Both the position numbers and the translations under genes were made by a program. Below the pieces are notes generated by a model. It ran no database searches. It was not told the origin of the DNA and saw only the letters and a program-made list of their open reading frames with translations. Positions 1 through 13,900 of a stretch of DNA of 64,000 nucleotides are shown here, piece after piece. Origin of the DNA: Promerops cafer (Eukaryota > Chordata > Aves > Passeriformes > Nectariniidae). The DNA is taken from contig VZSE01015287.1 of NCBI GenBank assembly GCA_013398275.1, positions 248,539 to 312,538 of the forward strand, read 5' to 3'. How positions within the stretch are numbered: position 1 is the stretch's first letter; every line of letters starts with the position of its first letter.

Positions 1-3000
1 ATGCTATAACAATCAGGCTAGGGATGAGTAATAACTACATTGAATGTGTGAGCACATTTTGGAGAACATTTTCTTGTCATTTAAAGATCCTCCAGTCAGT
101 TCTGCACAGTTTCAAATATGTAAAATGTTTTTTATGATTGGTTGCATTCTCATCCTGAAGCAGCATTTTCCTGGCTCAAACAGAAGGAGGATCAGAACAT
201 TCCTAGCAGTGGATCTGAATGATTAACTTGCCTTATGCAGTAACGCATTCATCTAAATACTTATTTCATTATAAAAACTTAATAGACCTATTGCAATAAG
301 AATTACCATATTTTAGAACCTACGTTACAGGGCATTATAAATACAACTGATGGGTTTACTGGTACAACAGAAATTTGTATTTCCAGAAAGACATTTTGAA
401 ATACTTCTCCCAAAATACTAGAGGGTAAAAAAAAGTTTCAGCTTTATCTTATTACATCTGAAGAATTTTCTGAAGGCTAATTCAAGTACAAAGGTTTAAA
501 AAATTGAGAATTTGAAGATTCTAGTGTATATGTGAAAAAGGAAAGCAGAACAGCATCCTTCAAGCAAAATGCATTAGCACAATACAAAGGTTATATTCTC
601 ATCTGATTCTGCATGTTAGTGTGATGCAGAATCATATTAACTTTTTTTATGTTTCTCTTTCCCTTTCAAGAGAATGATGATGAGCTGAGTTTGTGTTTAT
701 AGTCTGCTTCTCAACTCTGGAAGCAAAGGCTGTTGATGACAGATATGCCTAGGGATCTATGAGTATTTAGCACACAGCTTTCTTAGGATTTTGCTTTATA
801 AGTGTATATGAAAGGTCCAAATTTTCAATATCATTTAAAGAGCTGAAATTTGTATCTATATTGGATATATTTTCAAAAGGATAACAGAAAAGAAATTTCT
901 TTTAAAAAAAAGGAAGGACAAAGAGTCTAACACAGGTCTGCATGCATAGGCTCTAGGGAATAACCACATACATGAGTGTTCTTACTTCCTCACTTCCCAC
1001 AAGATATATTTAAGGGGGTAACTCCCTTTTCCATGGTGATTCTTGATTAGGAACTGGACCTGAGATGCCTCCCTCCTTCATTCCAAATGATAATGCACCT
1101 TTTTCTCTAGAGAGTCTCTCTCCACTCCACCTGAAAAAAAGGTACATTGCATGAGAAAAAGAATATATTAATCCCATCTTAAACCTCATTATTCTATGAC
1201 CATTACTATTACCCAGAAATATGCTTAGAATCTGGGCTTTCTGGCTGCCAGGTAAGCAGAATGGGTTCCAGGACAGACACTAACAACTAAATAATATATT
1301 AAAAATAGAATCTATTGAAGAACAGTAGATAATGTGACAGATCATATAATTTTCTGCCTCCAAGATTGTTTGTTATGCTTAGACACTGGTGTTCCCCTTT
1401 AATCAAGGCAATGTTGACATGATTACTTAAAAACAAAGTTTGCAATAAAATATAAGTTGGATATGTCTGTTTGTCTCATTTACATGTTTTTTTCTAGATA
1501 AAGATTAATATTTCTATGTACTCAACATGTTTTATTCCACATTTACAGCAGTCTTTGTTAAAAACTACAATTTTGGAAAGTTGTAGTCTGTCAGTTCCTT
1601 TTCAATTGTTTTGTGAATTTCTTCTCCAGATAAACTTAGCTCCCATTTTATTTCTAGGAGTCTCTTCTGGTGAATTAGAAAGACAATAAACAATGCCTCT
1701 CATTAGGGAAATATTTTGTTTCAGTGGATATAATATTGATTAAAAATTAGAACCTCAAAATATTAGAAATAATCATTAATTACAGATAAATATTAGTTCA
1801 GTAATAATTAGCTCATTATGGTTTACCTCTGCTTTTAAGTGCTTATGTGCAGTAATTGGCAATCTAAAATAGTTTGTCTAATTATGATTCCAGCAGTTTC
1901 TTCCATGTATCATTTCATTTAGACAATGCCAGATACCACACATCTGATTTTTTGTTTTAGTATCTTTGTCTTAAATGCAACTGGTCTTTTTATTACTGAG
2001 TATATTAAAGAAATTGAAGATATCAATTTATAGAAAGTGTCAATATTTCAAAGTTTTCAATATCTTCTGAGTACATTAGAAAAGCATTCTGTAAATTAAT
2101 GAAATTAAAGTGAATGCAATTTCCAATGGGAAGTGGAATCCATGTGTTCATTGTCACTGCCATAATTAAAGACTGTAAAAAATAAATAAAAATACGTAAT
2201 AAGCTCTTTTTATTCAGCATATTTCTTACTTTTTTTCTCAGTGAAATCACCAAAATAAATTTTGTTTCTGGCCAAGAATCTGACTGCAGCAAAATATTTT
2301 AGGAGAAGTTTTCTGATCAGGTCTAACACAGTAACAGTATGTCCCTGAAAGCAAATTAGTGTGCACTAGATAGGTGATCTGTATTTAAAATGACTGATTT
2401 TCCATTTCATTTCAATTTACCTATGAGATTTTCAGGTAAAATATAGAAAACAGGCTCACAGTTGGAAAGCAGGTAGAAGCAGAGGTGAAATTCTATGCTG
2501 CTTGGCAGAAAGGAGACCTGAACCTCCCAGGACCCAGTGCAGTTGAAATCCTTCAGCCTTCAGGCACAATCTGCCACCAGATTCTTGGCCATATGTGTCT
2601 CAGTTCAGAAAGTTTGTGGGTCATGGCTACAAAGATGTTATTATTTCTTGATACCAATAAAGTTTATTCATGTGGTGATGACAAGATTAGATTACATTTT
2701 TGCTAAGCTTACCAGCTTTTTATTTATGTATAATTATAAGACAAGTTCAACTTATTTTTAAAACAGGCATTAATAAAACTACATTCTGCAAAAGTAGTCT
2801 TGTTTAATCAGTGAATAAAATGGCATCAGCTACTGTAAAAAATATTTTAAAAAGGGCAAATCAAAATGACTTAGGGGGTTATTTGAGAAAAAGTGTAGCT
2901 TATTATGAATCTTTTATTATGTGATGCATAAATCATTGTAGAAAAGCCTGTACTGTAAGCTAACTCAGGGGATGTTGGAAAGGTTAAAGCCTAGATAAGT

Positions 3001-3291
3001 AATGAATGAGTGAAGGAAAAAAGAAAAACTTTTCCTTGGTGAAGTAAGGTACTGTATCATGACAGATTTTGTATAGAATAGATTTATTAGTATCTTCAAG
3101 CAAAATTTTTCTAAGGATCTTACTCATTAAAGGGGAAAAATGGACTCGTGCTGTCATCACCTGGTGTTTCTACAGTTAATACATATTTCTTAGTCCAAGG
3201 TTGCTCTAGATGTCTACAAGTCAAAAGTAACTCTATAACTCTATTTCCTCTCTTCCTCCAAGTAGTCTTACCTCTTGGTTCCCTGCCTCCA

Positions 3292-3328
3292 CAAAATAAA
3301 AAATAAAAAAAAAAAACAAAACAAAAAG
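3292..3328. repeat. A-rich low-complexity tract
   Basis: The tract is almost pure A with scattered T and C, of the AAAAT and AAAAC kind. It is a simple-sequence tract with no sign of being the poly(A) tail of a retrocopy, because no recognisable gene sequence lies upstream of it. Confidence 0.8.
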
Positions 3329-6300
3329 AGACAGCTCAAGATTTCAGCAGGGTTTTAGAAAGAAGTATAGAATCGTTCTGCACTATTCCTACCTTCCAAA
3401 TTCACTTCATTGAACAAAGCTGGGCTTTTAAGAGATGAAAGAATGGCTGAAAAAGAGCCCTTAACTTACTTTTGCAGGTTATTTATTAGACATTTCAAGC
3501 AAACAAGTAACATTCCCATAGACTACAAAAATTTATGTAGATACAACATACAATTTAGGTAGATACAATGCTTTCTGATAGTCAGAATGTGATCCTCTTC
3601 TCAACAGTCACAGTAGGGACACTCATTTCTGATAGAAAGAAGAAAATTATAACTGCTTACCCAACTAAAGTAAGAATATTGATACATGTTAGAAAATATA
3701 TTGACATACATTTTAAAAAAATACACCATTTTAGTGCCTCTTGTTTCAGCTGAGCTATTTTGAATTCATCCATCGTGGAAAGAAATTTACACACAGCCTA
3801 ACCAAAATCTGATCACAGAAAAGATAAGATTAGGAATGGATTTTTAAAATAAAAATAAAAGGAAAATGAGTGAAAAATACTGTATTTTTTTTTTTAAACA
3901 CAGTGAGAAAAAGATCCTAATTATGAGAATTATGAAAAGAAAAACACAATGTTAAGTAACCATCCGTCTAGGGGATGCAGTGATCTATACTGGACATCTC
4001 TGTATTGCAGAGTTCTGTGCCATATCTTTAAGATGAGATACATTTTACTTGCTGTCTCTACTTGAAAGTTTCAGATTGATCTTTTGGCCACACTCATAAT
4101 TTCATCCCATCAGGTACATGACACAATCCAAGTAGCTAAAATCCATGAAAAGTGTCATTCAGCTGCAGTCACACTCCAGGGACTCTGTGGTTTTGTTTTC
4201 TAGTCTGACTGGTCTAAGGTTACCTCACTCCAGCCTCCTACCTTTTTGCTACCATCCGCAAATTTGCCTTAGTCTTTCCCTTTGTTCCCCTTTCTCTGTC
4301 TTGTAATACAGATAATGATCTTTAGCCTGATGGTGGGCCAGGATCTCAGTGTAGCCTTTTGGCTCAGCATTTTACCACATTACTTTTCTAGAACTTCTGC
4401 TTAGTATCCCCTCGGTTTCCCAGCTTTTGCCTGCCTTACTTTAAGTAGTATTACGTCTTCTGTTATCAGCCATCCCTAGCTCTTTGTCACTCTCTCACCT
4501 ACCTTGTAGAGATCCCTCTGCTTGTATATTCCCATAATATCGAAGAGCATAGAAACCCTGGACCTACATCATTTTTAGTTTTGTTTTGTTGTACAAGGAA
4601 TTCCACAAATTATCCATAGAAGATAATAACTTACAAGGTGTAATGCAATGTATCCAGTCATCATGATCCCTGGTTATTCTGAAAACAGAGATGGATATAG
4701 GAAAGAAAAATTATTTCATGTATTACATTGTAGAGATTCTGTAGAGGTACCCCAAGCAGATAAGCACTGAGAGTCCTGGTGTATGCATATGGTGGGACTG
4801 CCCTATTGAACAGAGCAAAGCTGATGGCTTCATTAATTTATGATGCTTTGCAAATGGTGCAAAACACCACGTCATTACATTGTACATGCCAATGTTGGGA
4901 ATGCTTTAGGGAGGAAGTAAAAGAGCTGCGTTATCTCTGAGTATAGATTGTTCTTAGAGTGTAAGAAAATATATAGTAAAATATTAATGTTTCAAAGCTT
5001 GATTTTTGAGTTCATATAGTTGTTCCACATGACAAAAATCAGTTGTTTACCTTTGGCTCAACAGATATTAATTCTATATCCTGCTACGTAGACCATTCAC
5101 TTCAGATGGTGAAGAACTTCATAACCCAGGTTTGAATCAAGTGCACAAATCCTTGTGCATAAAATAGCTTTCCATCATACACATTTCCAGCTTGTAGTGG
5201 CTGCCCCATCCTACAGGCTACGGTTTACACTCATCTGGGTCCATAATACCACCTTAGGGACACTTCTGTGGGAAGTGGATATGTGAAAGGTGAAATTCTT
5301 CCTCAATTTTGATTTCAGTCAGTTCTAGAGACAGTTTTCTCATTCCATGAAAAGTGATGCTTTACTCAAATAGTAAGCGAAGGCAGAAAATATTCCTTCA
5401 TTTGGTTGAATTCTAGATTTCATGTTTATTTTTCAGCAAACTGTGGTTGCTTTATTACAAAGACATGTAAATGAATGCATGAAGAAGCTCTCAAAGGTTT
5501 AGCAATTCATTTGTTAAGAATCCTTTCCACAAACACTTACTGGAGGAATATTTCATGTCTGTCTAATGATCTAGGTTATAAAAATGTGCTCATTAGAATT
5601 CATATTAGGTAATCAGAATTATTAAGAAGTTATGTCCTGTTACACAATGCTGGATGAAGCCTTTGCAAATTCAGCCTTTTCCCACAAGATGTTTATATTC
5701 ATCAATGCAGACATGCTGAACAGTCAGGCTAGCATAAATATTTGCTAATCCATTTTGATAATGCCAGCATTATTTAGGTTACTCAAGTCATTAGCTAGAC
5801 AAAACAGGAACGGCAAACATGTGAGGTCTTTTTCCACTTTGATTAATTTTCTTAGTACTTAATCTCTGAGGTTTAGGAGATCCTACTTGCTTTCCTTTTT
5901 AGTGATTAAAAATACTTCATTTAATGTTTCCGTACTTCAGCATATTTCATACAATATAATGACTTACATTTCTTATATATTGTAATTCCCTTTTTATAAT
6001 GCAAACGCTGTCAACATCTTAGAGCTCTCTTATGTCAGTATGGCCTGAAAGGAATGTAAACCTGTGACTGTGGTGAAACTGTTCAGTGTAGGTAGTAAAA
6101 CTCCCACTCACAAAAGAATTGTGGGCCACACATAAAAATTTTTAAATGCTTGAGGAAAAACAAAAGGGGGAAAAGATCTGCCACTTCTTAATATGCATTG
6201 ACAAAGAAATTAAAACCAGCAAGAAATATAAAAAGATGTGAAAATGTGAAAAACTAGGAAATAAAAAAGTGGATGAGAATTGTTAAGCAACTTTGTGATG

Positions 6301-8781
6301 GGACGATTTTCTGAAAGATGAAGTGTTACCACTCAGAAGTGCTATGTAGCAATTTTAGCACATTCTCACAGAGTTTGAAGTTTCTGTAAAGTGATTCTCC
6401 AAGAAGTCTATTAGTAAGCAGATTTTGAAACCAAGGAAACTCCTATGAAATCATCCAGTGAAAGCGTCAGAAAATGACTAAGACAGTAAGCATCCTTTCT
6501 TACCTAATCTTGGAAGAAGGTGTTTATTTTTTTTAGTTCATAATTTTCTACATCTGAGCAGCTTCATATACCTAAGTGGGATCCAAAACTAGGTGGAGAA
6601 ATGCTTAAAAGAGCTGGAAGAATCCAGTATGGTAGACACATCCAAGTATGTTTAATACCAAGCCATAGGACTTGTTTACTGAAAAGAAACAGATGCAGTC
6701 TAGGAAAACAAAGTTGCTGGCGTTGCTGGCAGTGTATCCTAAACTTTTAAATACCTGAAAATAGGATCCTGGGTTTTCAGCAATGTGCAAGTTTAATCAA
6801 ATGTAATATTCAAAATTTCAATACATATTACAATAGAAGATACACCATTCTGCTAAGATTATACCAGAAAAATGGCAAGTTCTTAGAGTCAGTACACAAA
6901 AAAACTATATCATATCTGGAAATAGCCTCATATCAAATATGTCTGTTTTTTATTAGCAGAAAGAACAGTGATTAGTCACATTCTAGATGTCACATGCATG
7001 GGAAAAAAAAATTGTTATATTATCTCATTTCTTCTTAGAGGAGAAAATAAGATTGGTCTTTGGGCAACTCACAAAGACTAATAATGTAAAATTACTTAGG
7101 TCAAAGATCCATTCTTCTTGTGAATCTATCCAGGAGCTTAAGGGATAAATTGTATATTAAGTCTTTCTCTTTGCAGTATTGAGTAAATTAAGGAAAAAAG
7201 TTTCTAAAGTAGGATCTCTCTATATTTTTCCTACTTTAGTTCCTCTCAGTATTTAGGCTTTTAGTCAGTTGTTTAGTGGTGGGGTTTTTTTGTTCACCTC
7301 TGTTATCTGGAGAGATATTTGATCCTTGCCTCGGGTGACTCCAAAAAATAGACGTTCACAGGGGATAGGAAATTCTGAGCACTTGCTACATGTTGTCACG
7401 TTTCAGCAGTAACCTCAGTTATTAGTGAGGTAGGACTGTGCCCCAGACAGACACAGGGAAGGTTCAGCTTGCTTTTAGAGTGCAGAGTTTGACCCTTGCC
7501 CAATGTAACTGTCACTAAATGCTCCATCATCTCCTTTCTGAACCACTGACATACAAAGTTGCCATAAGGCAGTAGGTAAAAACTGTTTTCAGCTTGTCTA
7601 CTCTTTTTCCCCCTGAAATGCATTGAGACACCAGGCTGTCAGATGGGCTATGGGTGACTGCACTCATCAGGAGCCAGGTGGCAAAGAGAGTCTGCTGCAA
7701 AATCTCAGAACATGCAACAGGTAAAGATGACATACAGATATAAAATAACATATAAAGATTGACAATGCAAGAAATGGGGAGAAAAATTACACTAGCAGAC
7801 TTCCCATAAGATGCAAGAGATCCACAATGATCATGACTATTATCTACTTAAATGTCTGCACAGATGTTTCCTTCCAGTATTTGAAGCTTGTACAGAATAA
7901 AACACACATTAAATTGATATTACATATTTATTATGAAAAACAGTGTTATTTAGTAAACACTATGGTTCAATTTAGTAGCAAAAAAAAAACCCCACAGACC
8001 TTCAGAACTGCAGACTTTTCTGAAAATTCAAGCAAAATAATTCTATCTACAAGCAAAGCTCTTAGCAGAAAGACACACTAGGATTTCTAGCTGAGCTGCA
8101 TTAATATTTTAATCAAGTCTTCCATGGCATTTAGTATAGCATGTATAATGCAGTATTTGAAAAGTTGCCTGACTCTCTTAGGACTGTAATTATTTCTGTA
8201 ATTTTGAAGCCTGGTAGGATATGGGTAACGGCAGTAATTATAGCCCAATTTTCAGTCTGCAAAATACTCACACATGCAATAGCAAAAACTATTAGAATAG
8301 ATTCCTACCAAAATTAATTCATAAAAAGAGACACTCAAACAATAACATAAGACTCTCCCTTGACCTCATTAATGAAATTTACAGTAAAATTAATGAACTG
8401 ATAGATATACTATCACCTAGAGCAGTGGGACCAAATTCAAAATTTGATAGCGTATAATGTTTTTACCAGAGTACAACCAGACAATGCAAAGGAAAAAGGG
8501 TTTTTCTGGAAACATATTTTCCTAATCAGCTTGAGCTACTACTGAGATAAAAGATATTTATCATCAGAAATAATTCTTTGGCTTTTCATTTATTTTTTGA
8601 CAAATAAAATCAGATAACCAGAAATTTCCATTATCCTTGCCAGTTTTCATTCATCATGGATACAAATTTTTAGAGAAGACTGATTAAAAATAATAATAAA
8701 AAAAAATCAAACAATTAAAAGTTGGACAAGAGTTATAGTCTTTCCCTACAGAACAACTGAAATTACCAAAGCAGTTGAGAT

Positions 8782-8806
8782 CCTGATTAGGCCTGATTAG
8801 GCCTGA
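8782..8806. repeat. Short tandem repeat, 10-bp unit
   Basis: The unit GCCTGATTAG is present about 2.5 times in a row without mismatch apart from the truncated ends. This is a minor local duplication. Confidence 0.85.
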
Positions 8807-9930
8807 ACAAAATCTCCACTGAACCCAATAGGACAAAAAAAAGAATTTAAAAAAAAAAACAACTTTGCAATAATTTCAGAGGATTTTTGATCAGTATTAA
8901 AACTGATATGTCCTGATATATCTGTGTGCCACTGTGAATATGATTATCAGCATTTGTTACGGAGATTTATAATGTCAGAAGTAGCTGATATCTAGTGCTA
9001 TTAAAGAAAAACATCTATTTATAAAAGATACAAAAGGAAATGGAAAGTAACAATATGTGAAAATATCTAACAAAATAAAACGTAGTTATTTCTTGACCTT
9101 CTTTCAGTCTCATTTGCTAAGAAACACAGCAATTCATGTGATTCTGTATTGACAGATACTCTGTTGTATTAGAAATAAACAGTTCCTGTGGGAAGATAAA
9201 ATTTCAGATGGCTTGGGAGTTTATTTCCAATTAAGCAACAAAGCCACTAGGAAAATTAACAATTTTCTGAAATTTTAGAAGTAGTCCCATTTTTTATTAC
9301 AGAGAAACTTTTTTCTCTATTAACAGGTACCTCTCTCTCTTAGTTTAGAGTCCTGTGAAAGCAAGAGCAACAGATTATGAAAATTTATATAAACTATTAC
9401 ACTGGTAAACAAAAATATAATAACTATTGATGCAATCCTAGAACATGCATTAAAACACGGATGCACATCTAGGGACCTGGCATTAGCTAGGACAGATTGG
9501 TTCCACTCTGTCGCATTTTGCACAGTTATGCTGGCATGAAGTGAATTTAAAATGAGTTCAAAACAGAGCATGCAATTTTCCAGAACTAGTAACATACAAA
9601 GTCCTAATCCTACTTTACCAAGCACAATCTATTACCACTGTGACAGCAAAGCTTAAGACATTTAGAGATAAGAATTTTGTCTTTAATTGTAACTTAGGTT
9701 CTTGGAAAAACATTTTCTGGCATATGCAGACCTCTCTTTGTCTGAACAGTTCAGGGAAAACGTCGGCGGAAGACAGAACTTCTGACAAAGCCATCCTCAG
9801 AGCAGCTCTATTGTAACTGCAATACTGAGATCAGCTCGTTTCAGCTCTTATCCAGCCAACAGCATAGGTAAAAATACATCCCTGCCCTTTCTTACTTGCC
9901 AGAACCTAAATGGGTACACAGTATGGCTTC

Positions 9931-10174
9931 ACATGATGCTGCACCAGGGGACGTTTAGATTTCACATAAACAAGAAGTTCTTCACTGACAGAGTGGTCCA
10001 TCACTAGAACAGGCCTCCCAGGAAAGTGGTCACTCATGATGTCACAGTTCAAGGAGCACCTGGACAATGCTTTTAGTCATATGATTCAATTTTAGGTAGC
10101 TGTGTGAGGAGCAGAAGTTAGACTTATGGTGATTCTTATGGGTCCCTTCCAAACTGAGATATTCTGTGGTTCTA
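9931..10174 (+). mobile_element. CR1 LINE, 3' end fragment
   Basis: The stretch reads like the 3' untranslated end of an avian CR1 retrotransposon. It has the phrases for the CR1 3' region in order: a 'ttgcaccagggga'-like start, 'agaagttcttcact', 'gaacaggcctcccagg', the 'aaggagcacctggacaatgc' stretch, and the end 'gggtcccttccaaactgagatattctgtggttct'. The 5' part of the element is missing, as is usual for CR1 because reverse transcription aborts early. Its last 142 bp occur again at 10293-10434 after a single N. It is non-coding and presumably inert. Confidence 0.88.
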
Positions 10175-10561
10175 CATAATGGCCACCCAGCTCAACTGCT
10201 GAAACAACGTTGGGCTGATCATGTCCGCCTGTTGTAACCAATCTGAACTAAACTCCTCTGAGGAGTAGCTGAAGAAGCTGGGAATGTTTAGNCTCATGAT
10301 GTCACAGTTCAAGGAGCACCTGGACAATGCTTTTAGTCATATGATTCAATTTTAGGTAGCTGTGTGAGGAGCAGAAGTTAGACTTATGGTGATTCTTATG
10401 GGTCCCTTCCAAACTGAGATATTCTGTGGTTCTACATAATGGCCACCCAGCTCAACTGCTGAAACAACGTTGGGCTGATCATGTCCGCCTGTTGTAACCA
10501 TACTGAGAGGTCTGGAACTAAACTCCTCTGAGGAGTAGCTGAAGAAGCTGGGAATGTTTAG
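10033..10561. repeat. Near-identical direct duplication around a single N
   Basis: Positions 10033-10291 are repeated at 10293-10561, with one undetermined base at 10292 between them. The copies look identical except near 10240-10250 versus 10500-10520, where the second carries about 10 extra bases. The duplicated block covers the end of one CR1, the unique spacer and the start of the next CR1. A single N exactly at the junction suggests two contig ends that overlap but were not merged, for example because they represent different alleles. A genuine tandem duplication is the alternative. Confidence 0.85.
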
Positions 10562-10902
10562 TCTGGAGGAAAGAAGGCTAAGGGAAGACCCTATCACTCT
10601 CTGCAACTCCCTGAGAGGAAGCTGTAGCCACGTGAGGGTTGGTCTCTTATCCCGGGCAGCCAGAAATAGGACAAGAGGACACAGCCTTAAGCTGTGCCAG
10701 GGGAAGTTAGGAAGAAGTTAAGAAGAAGTTCTTTGTAGAAATGGTGATGGGCATTGGAAGGGGCTGCCCAGGGATGTGGTGGAAAAGGTGTTTAGGAAAA
10801 CACTGGATGTGGCACCCAGTGCCATGGTCTAGTTGACAAGGTGGTGTTTGGTCACAGGTTGGACTCTATGATCTCAGGCATCTTCCAGCCTGGTGGATAC
10901 AG
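10504..10902 (+). mobile_element. CR1 LINE, 3' fragment of a second copy
   Basis: This is a second CR1 copy in the same orientation. Recognisable stretches are 'gaagctgggaatgtttagtctggag', 'aaggctaagggaagaccctatc', a degenerate 'ttggtctcttatcccggg' and the end 'ggttggactctatgatctcaggcatcttccagcctggtgg'. That end is of the 'gatcttagaggtcttttccaacct' type and differs from the 3' end of the copy just upstream, so the two probably belong to different CR1 subfamilies. The first 40 bp or so also appear before the N at 10292 because of the duplication described there. It is truncated at the 5' end and non-coding. Confidence 0.85.
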
Positions 10903-13900
10903 AATAGATCTGATGTTTAAGACAGCATCAGACTCCTTCACATAGGATAAACATCATGTTATGTTCATCTAGGAGATTCCCAGTCCATATAAGAAAGCCT
11001 ACTACTGCCCTACTGCATCAATAGACTGGGAAGGCCTGAGATTAGGTATAGATACATTCCTGAAATTCCATATTCACAGTAGTTCCTCATTCAACAGTAA
11101 CTTACAGATTGCTTCAGCACAAATTGTGGGAACTGTATAATGCATTTTTGTTTGGCTAATAATATGGGAACTTGCATTATCCTTCCACCATGACCTACAA
11201 TTAAATACAAGTCTAGTGGAATTTTTGTTAGTTCTGTCTGTCAAGGGATAGAGGAATATATTTACTTGCATTTGTCGCTGTCATTCAATCTAGCAGAAAG
11301 GACATTCAGCAGCAAAGCAGAGTATTTATACTTTCAAATTTATGATTTATCATGAGGAAAACATAGGAGCTGTCTCCCAGTTCTTTGCCAAAGTCTGAAA
11401 AAAAATTCAAGTTTCAAACTGAAACAAATTCTCCATAATTATTATTTTTAGTGTATTATTGTAACAGATGACTTAGTAAAATCAAGGCCTCAAGATGAGA
11501 TATTACTATGAAAACTAAAAATACAGAGTTAGGAAGTATAGGGAAATCAGTCATGGATCCCGTGCTATTTGCTCTCAGTAGTTCCCTGTATGCTGCCAGC
11601 TCCAGGCTGCTGGAAACAAATATTGCAAGGTTGCTGTGCTCACTCTCTCAAATGAACTATGCAAACAGGGTAAGGAGTATATTTTAAAAATTCCTTCGGA
11701 GTGTACTAATAAATAAATAAAAAATCTCATACAACAAGATACTGTCTTTGAAACTTCCCAGGCTTGTCAAATCATCTTGACAGCACATCATGCCCTGTTA
11801 CACTGGTTTGTTAGCTAAGGGTGAATGCCAAAATAAGAACTCATGACAGGCCAATTATCCTGGCCTAAGAATCTTCATAACTTTCAGTATTCCTCCAGTA
11901 TAATGTCATACCAAATAAGTACCAAAATGGTAGGAATTTACGTGCAACCATGGAAGATCTTATAGTTCACACAAATTAGAATTTATTTCCAAGTGTACCA
12001 ACCTTGTATTTAATTCCAAAACCTGACTGTGTGTTATAAGTTCTGAATGTACGTGAAGCAGAGGGTGATTAAATTGATATCAATCATGATTTTTTTCTGT
12101 TAGTAGAAATACCAAAAATAATTACTAGATAAAACACACTCTAGCCATAGCACAGATAACTTGTGATGTTTTTCCAAAAGCTTTGAAAATGAAAGGTTTC
12201 AGCTGGAATAAGGTTATAAGTGAAGATCTATCAGTAAAGACTGTCTTAATTCTGTCTATAACATATTTCCATGACACTTTCGAAGAATTTTCTGCATTAA
12301 TTCCTTCCCTAGATAGTTCCTCTCAGTGTGAAAGGATAGGTATTTTGCCCTAACATTCTCAGTCACATTTGACAAGGCTGGGCACTTGCAGCATGGTCTC
12401 TCTACTTCCAGTGGATGTCTCAGGAGACATTCAATTAAGTGGAAGGCCATTAGTATCAAATACTTGCTGGCTCCAGCTGCCCACCTTCAAGCCCATGCCA
12501 ATGCAAGATACATCGAAAATGAGATGTAACAACTCACTCCCATCACCATAGTGATGGTTTCCCATCTCTGCCTTTATAACTGTGGCTTTCCGCTGAATCT
12601 AATTGCTGCTCTTGAAAATTAATCCCTTGCACAGGAATAGCAATAACAGGAAAATTTTGACTTCTGAAATATAATTTATATCATAAACAAACACCCTCCA
12701 AAATCTGTGTACAGAGTACTGAACCCTGAAAGCTTCTTTTATTAATACTGAAATCACATCATTGCTTAAACAAGGTGCAGGATTAATGAATGCAAAGAGA
12801 TTCGAAAGTCAATGATAAACTGTAATTGTATTTATATAAGCAGACTTAGGTATTCTTCTAAGAAAAGTATTGAAAACATTTGAAGATTAATCCCTAACAA
12901 TAGCAACCTACAACAAGAGATAATGAGCAAACTATAACCTTTAATACTGATGATGAAAGAACAAGCATAAAGCTTCTTGTGGTTTAATGCTTAAAACAAA
13001 TAAAATGTAAACAGCCATCTCCTTACACTTGGAAATATGTATTTCTTAATATTAGAATTAATGAAAGTAACATTAGCAGAAATTACTATGAAATTGCTTA
13101 GAGATATTTAATTCTTGGAATCTTCATTTTCCATGCTCTCAGGATTATTGTTGAAATAATTGTTTCCATTTCCAAATTGGGAGATATCATTCAATGATAT
13201 AATACAAGCAATGTTCTCCCTGTCACTGGCACCTTTAATACTTCTGGAGCAGTCTGGATGTTAATAAATACATGCTTCTGTTCCACAGTTCCAAATCTTT
13301 TTCTAAGAAGCCATCCCTAGTATGACTAAATTGCTGCACATGGAATTTATTTTTGATGAAAAATTGCTGAGCAAAAGAAAAACCTGAACATGCACATCCA
13401 ATAGAAAAAACTGGTAAAGTGGTAGTGCTTAATAACAAGGACTGTTGAGTTTAATCAGCAACACCAGATAACACTTATATGCTTGCAAAAATGAAAAGCT
13501 ACAAACTCTTGTTTCAGAGCTTATAGAATCTCAGCCTTAAATTTCTAAAACCATAGCTATTCTTTAAATTCCATTATTATTTGCTACAGTCAACAGGAAG
13601 GAGTGTTGATATTGATATCTACCCTATCTGCCACCCAGCAAAGTTTGGAGCTTGAGTTTACAGAGATATTTATAGAATCAATCTTCCTAGCTAATTGTTT
13701 TCACTCAATGAAATAACACCTACAAAGGTAATGATTCAATATAGTAAAAAAACTACTTGCTTCAGGTTAAACTCATTTCTAAAACCTATTAATTTCAGTA
13801 AGTTCAAAGTTCAGCACAAGTTTTGAGTAGATTGCTGAGCTGGAATTCCAGGTTAGCCTGTTAGCAGCTGCTGTGTACATCACATGGCAGCCAGGCATTC

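Larger units (their letters stand above)
1..9930. other. AT-rich non-coding DNA, no gene found
   Basis: No coding region is supported here. Open frames are all about 100 codons or shorter, do not resemble known proteins and are interrupted in the neighbouring frames. The stretch contains A-rich and T-rich tracts and one small 10-bp tandem repeat. A slightly more GC-rich patch at about 2470-2660 ends near an AATAAA hexamer (about 2656) and could be taken for a 3' UTR, but I see no splice or coding support. A C/T-rich patch at 4080-4560 might be a very old repeat that I cannot assign. Confidence 0.6.

Noticed and set aside
2470..2662. Possible 3' UTR or retrocopy ending in AATAAA
   Set aside because: There is no poly(A) tract behind the hexamer and no recognisable coding sequence upstream, and AATAAA is common in AT-rich DNA.
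4080..4560. C/T-rich stretch with a phrase resembling the old CR1 3' region ('atccgcaaatttgcc')
   Set aside because: Only one short phrase matches and the order of neighbouring motifs could not be followed, so no repeat call is justified.
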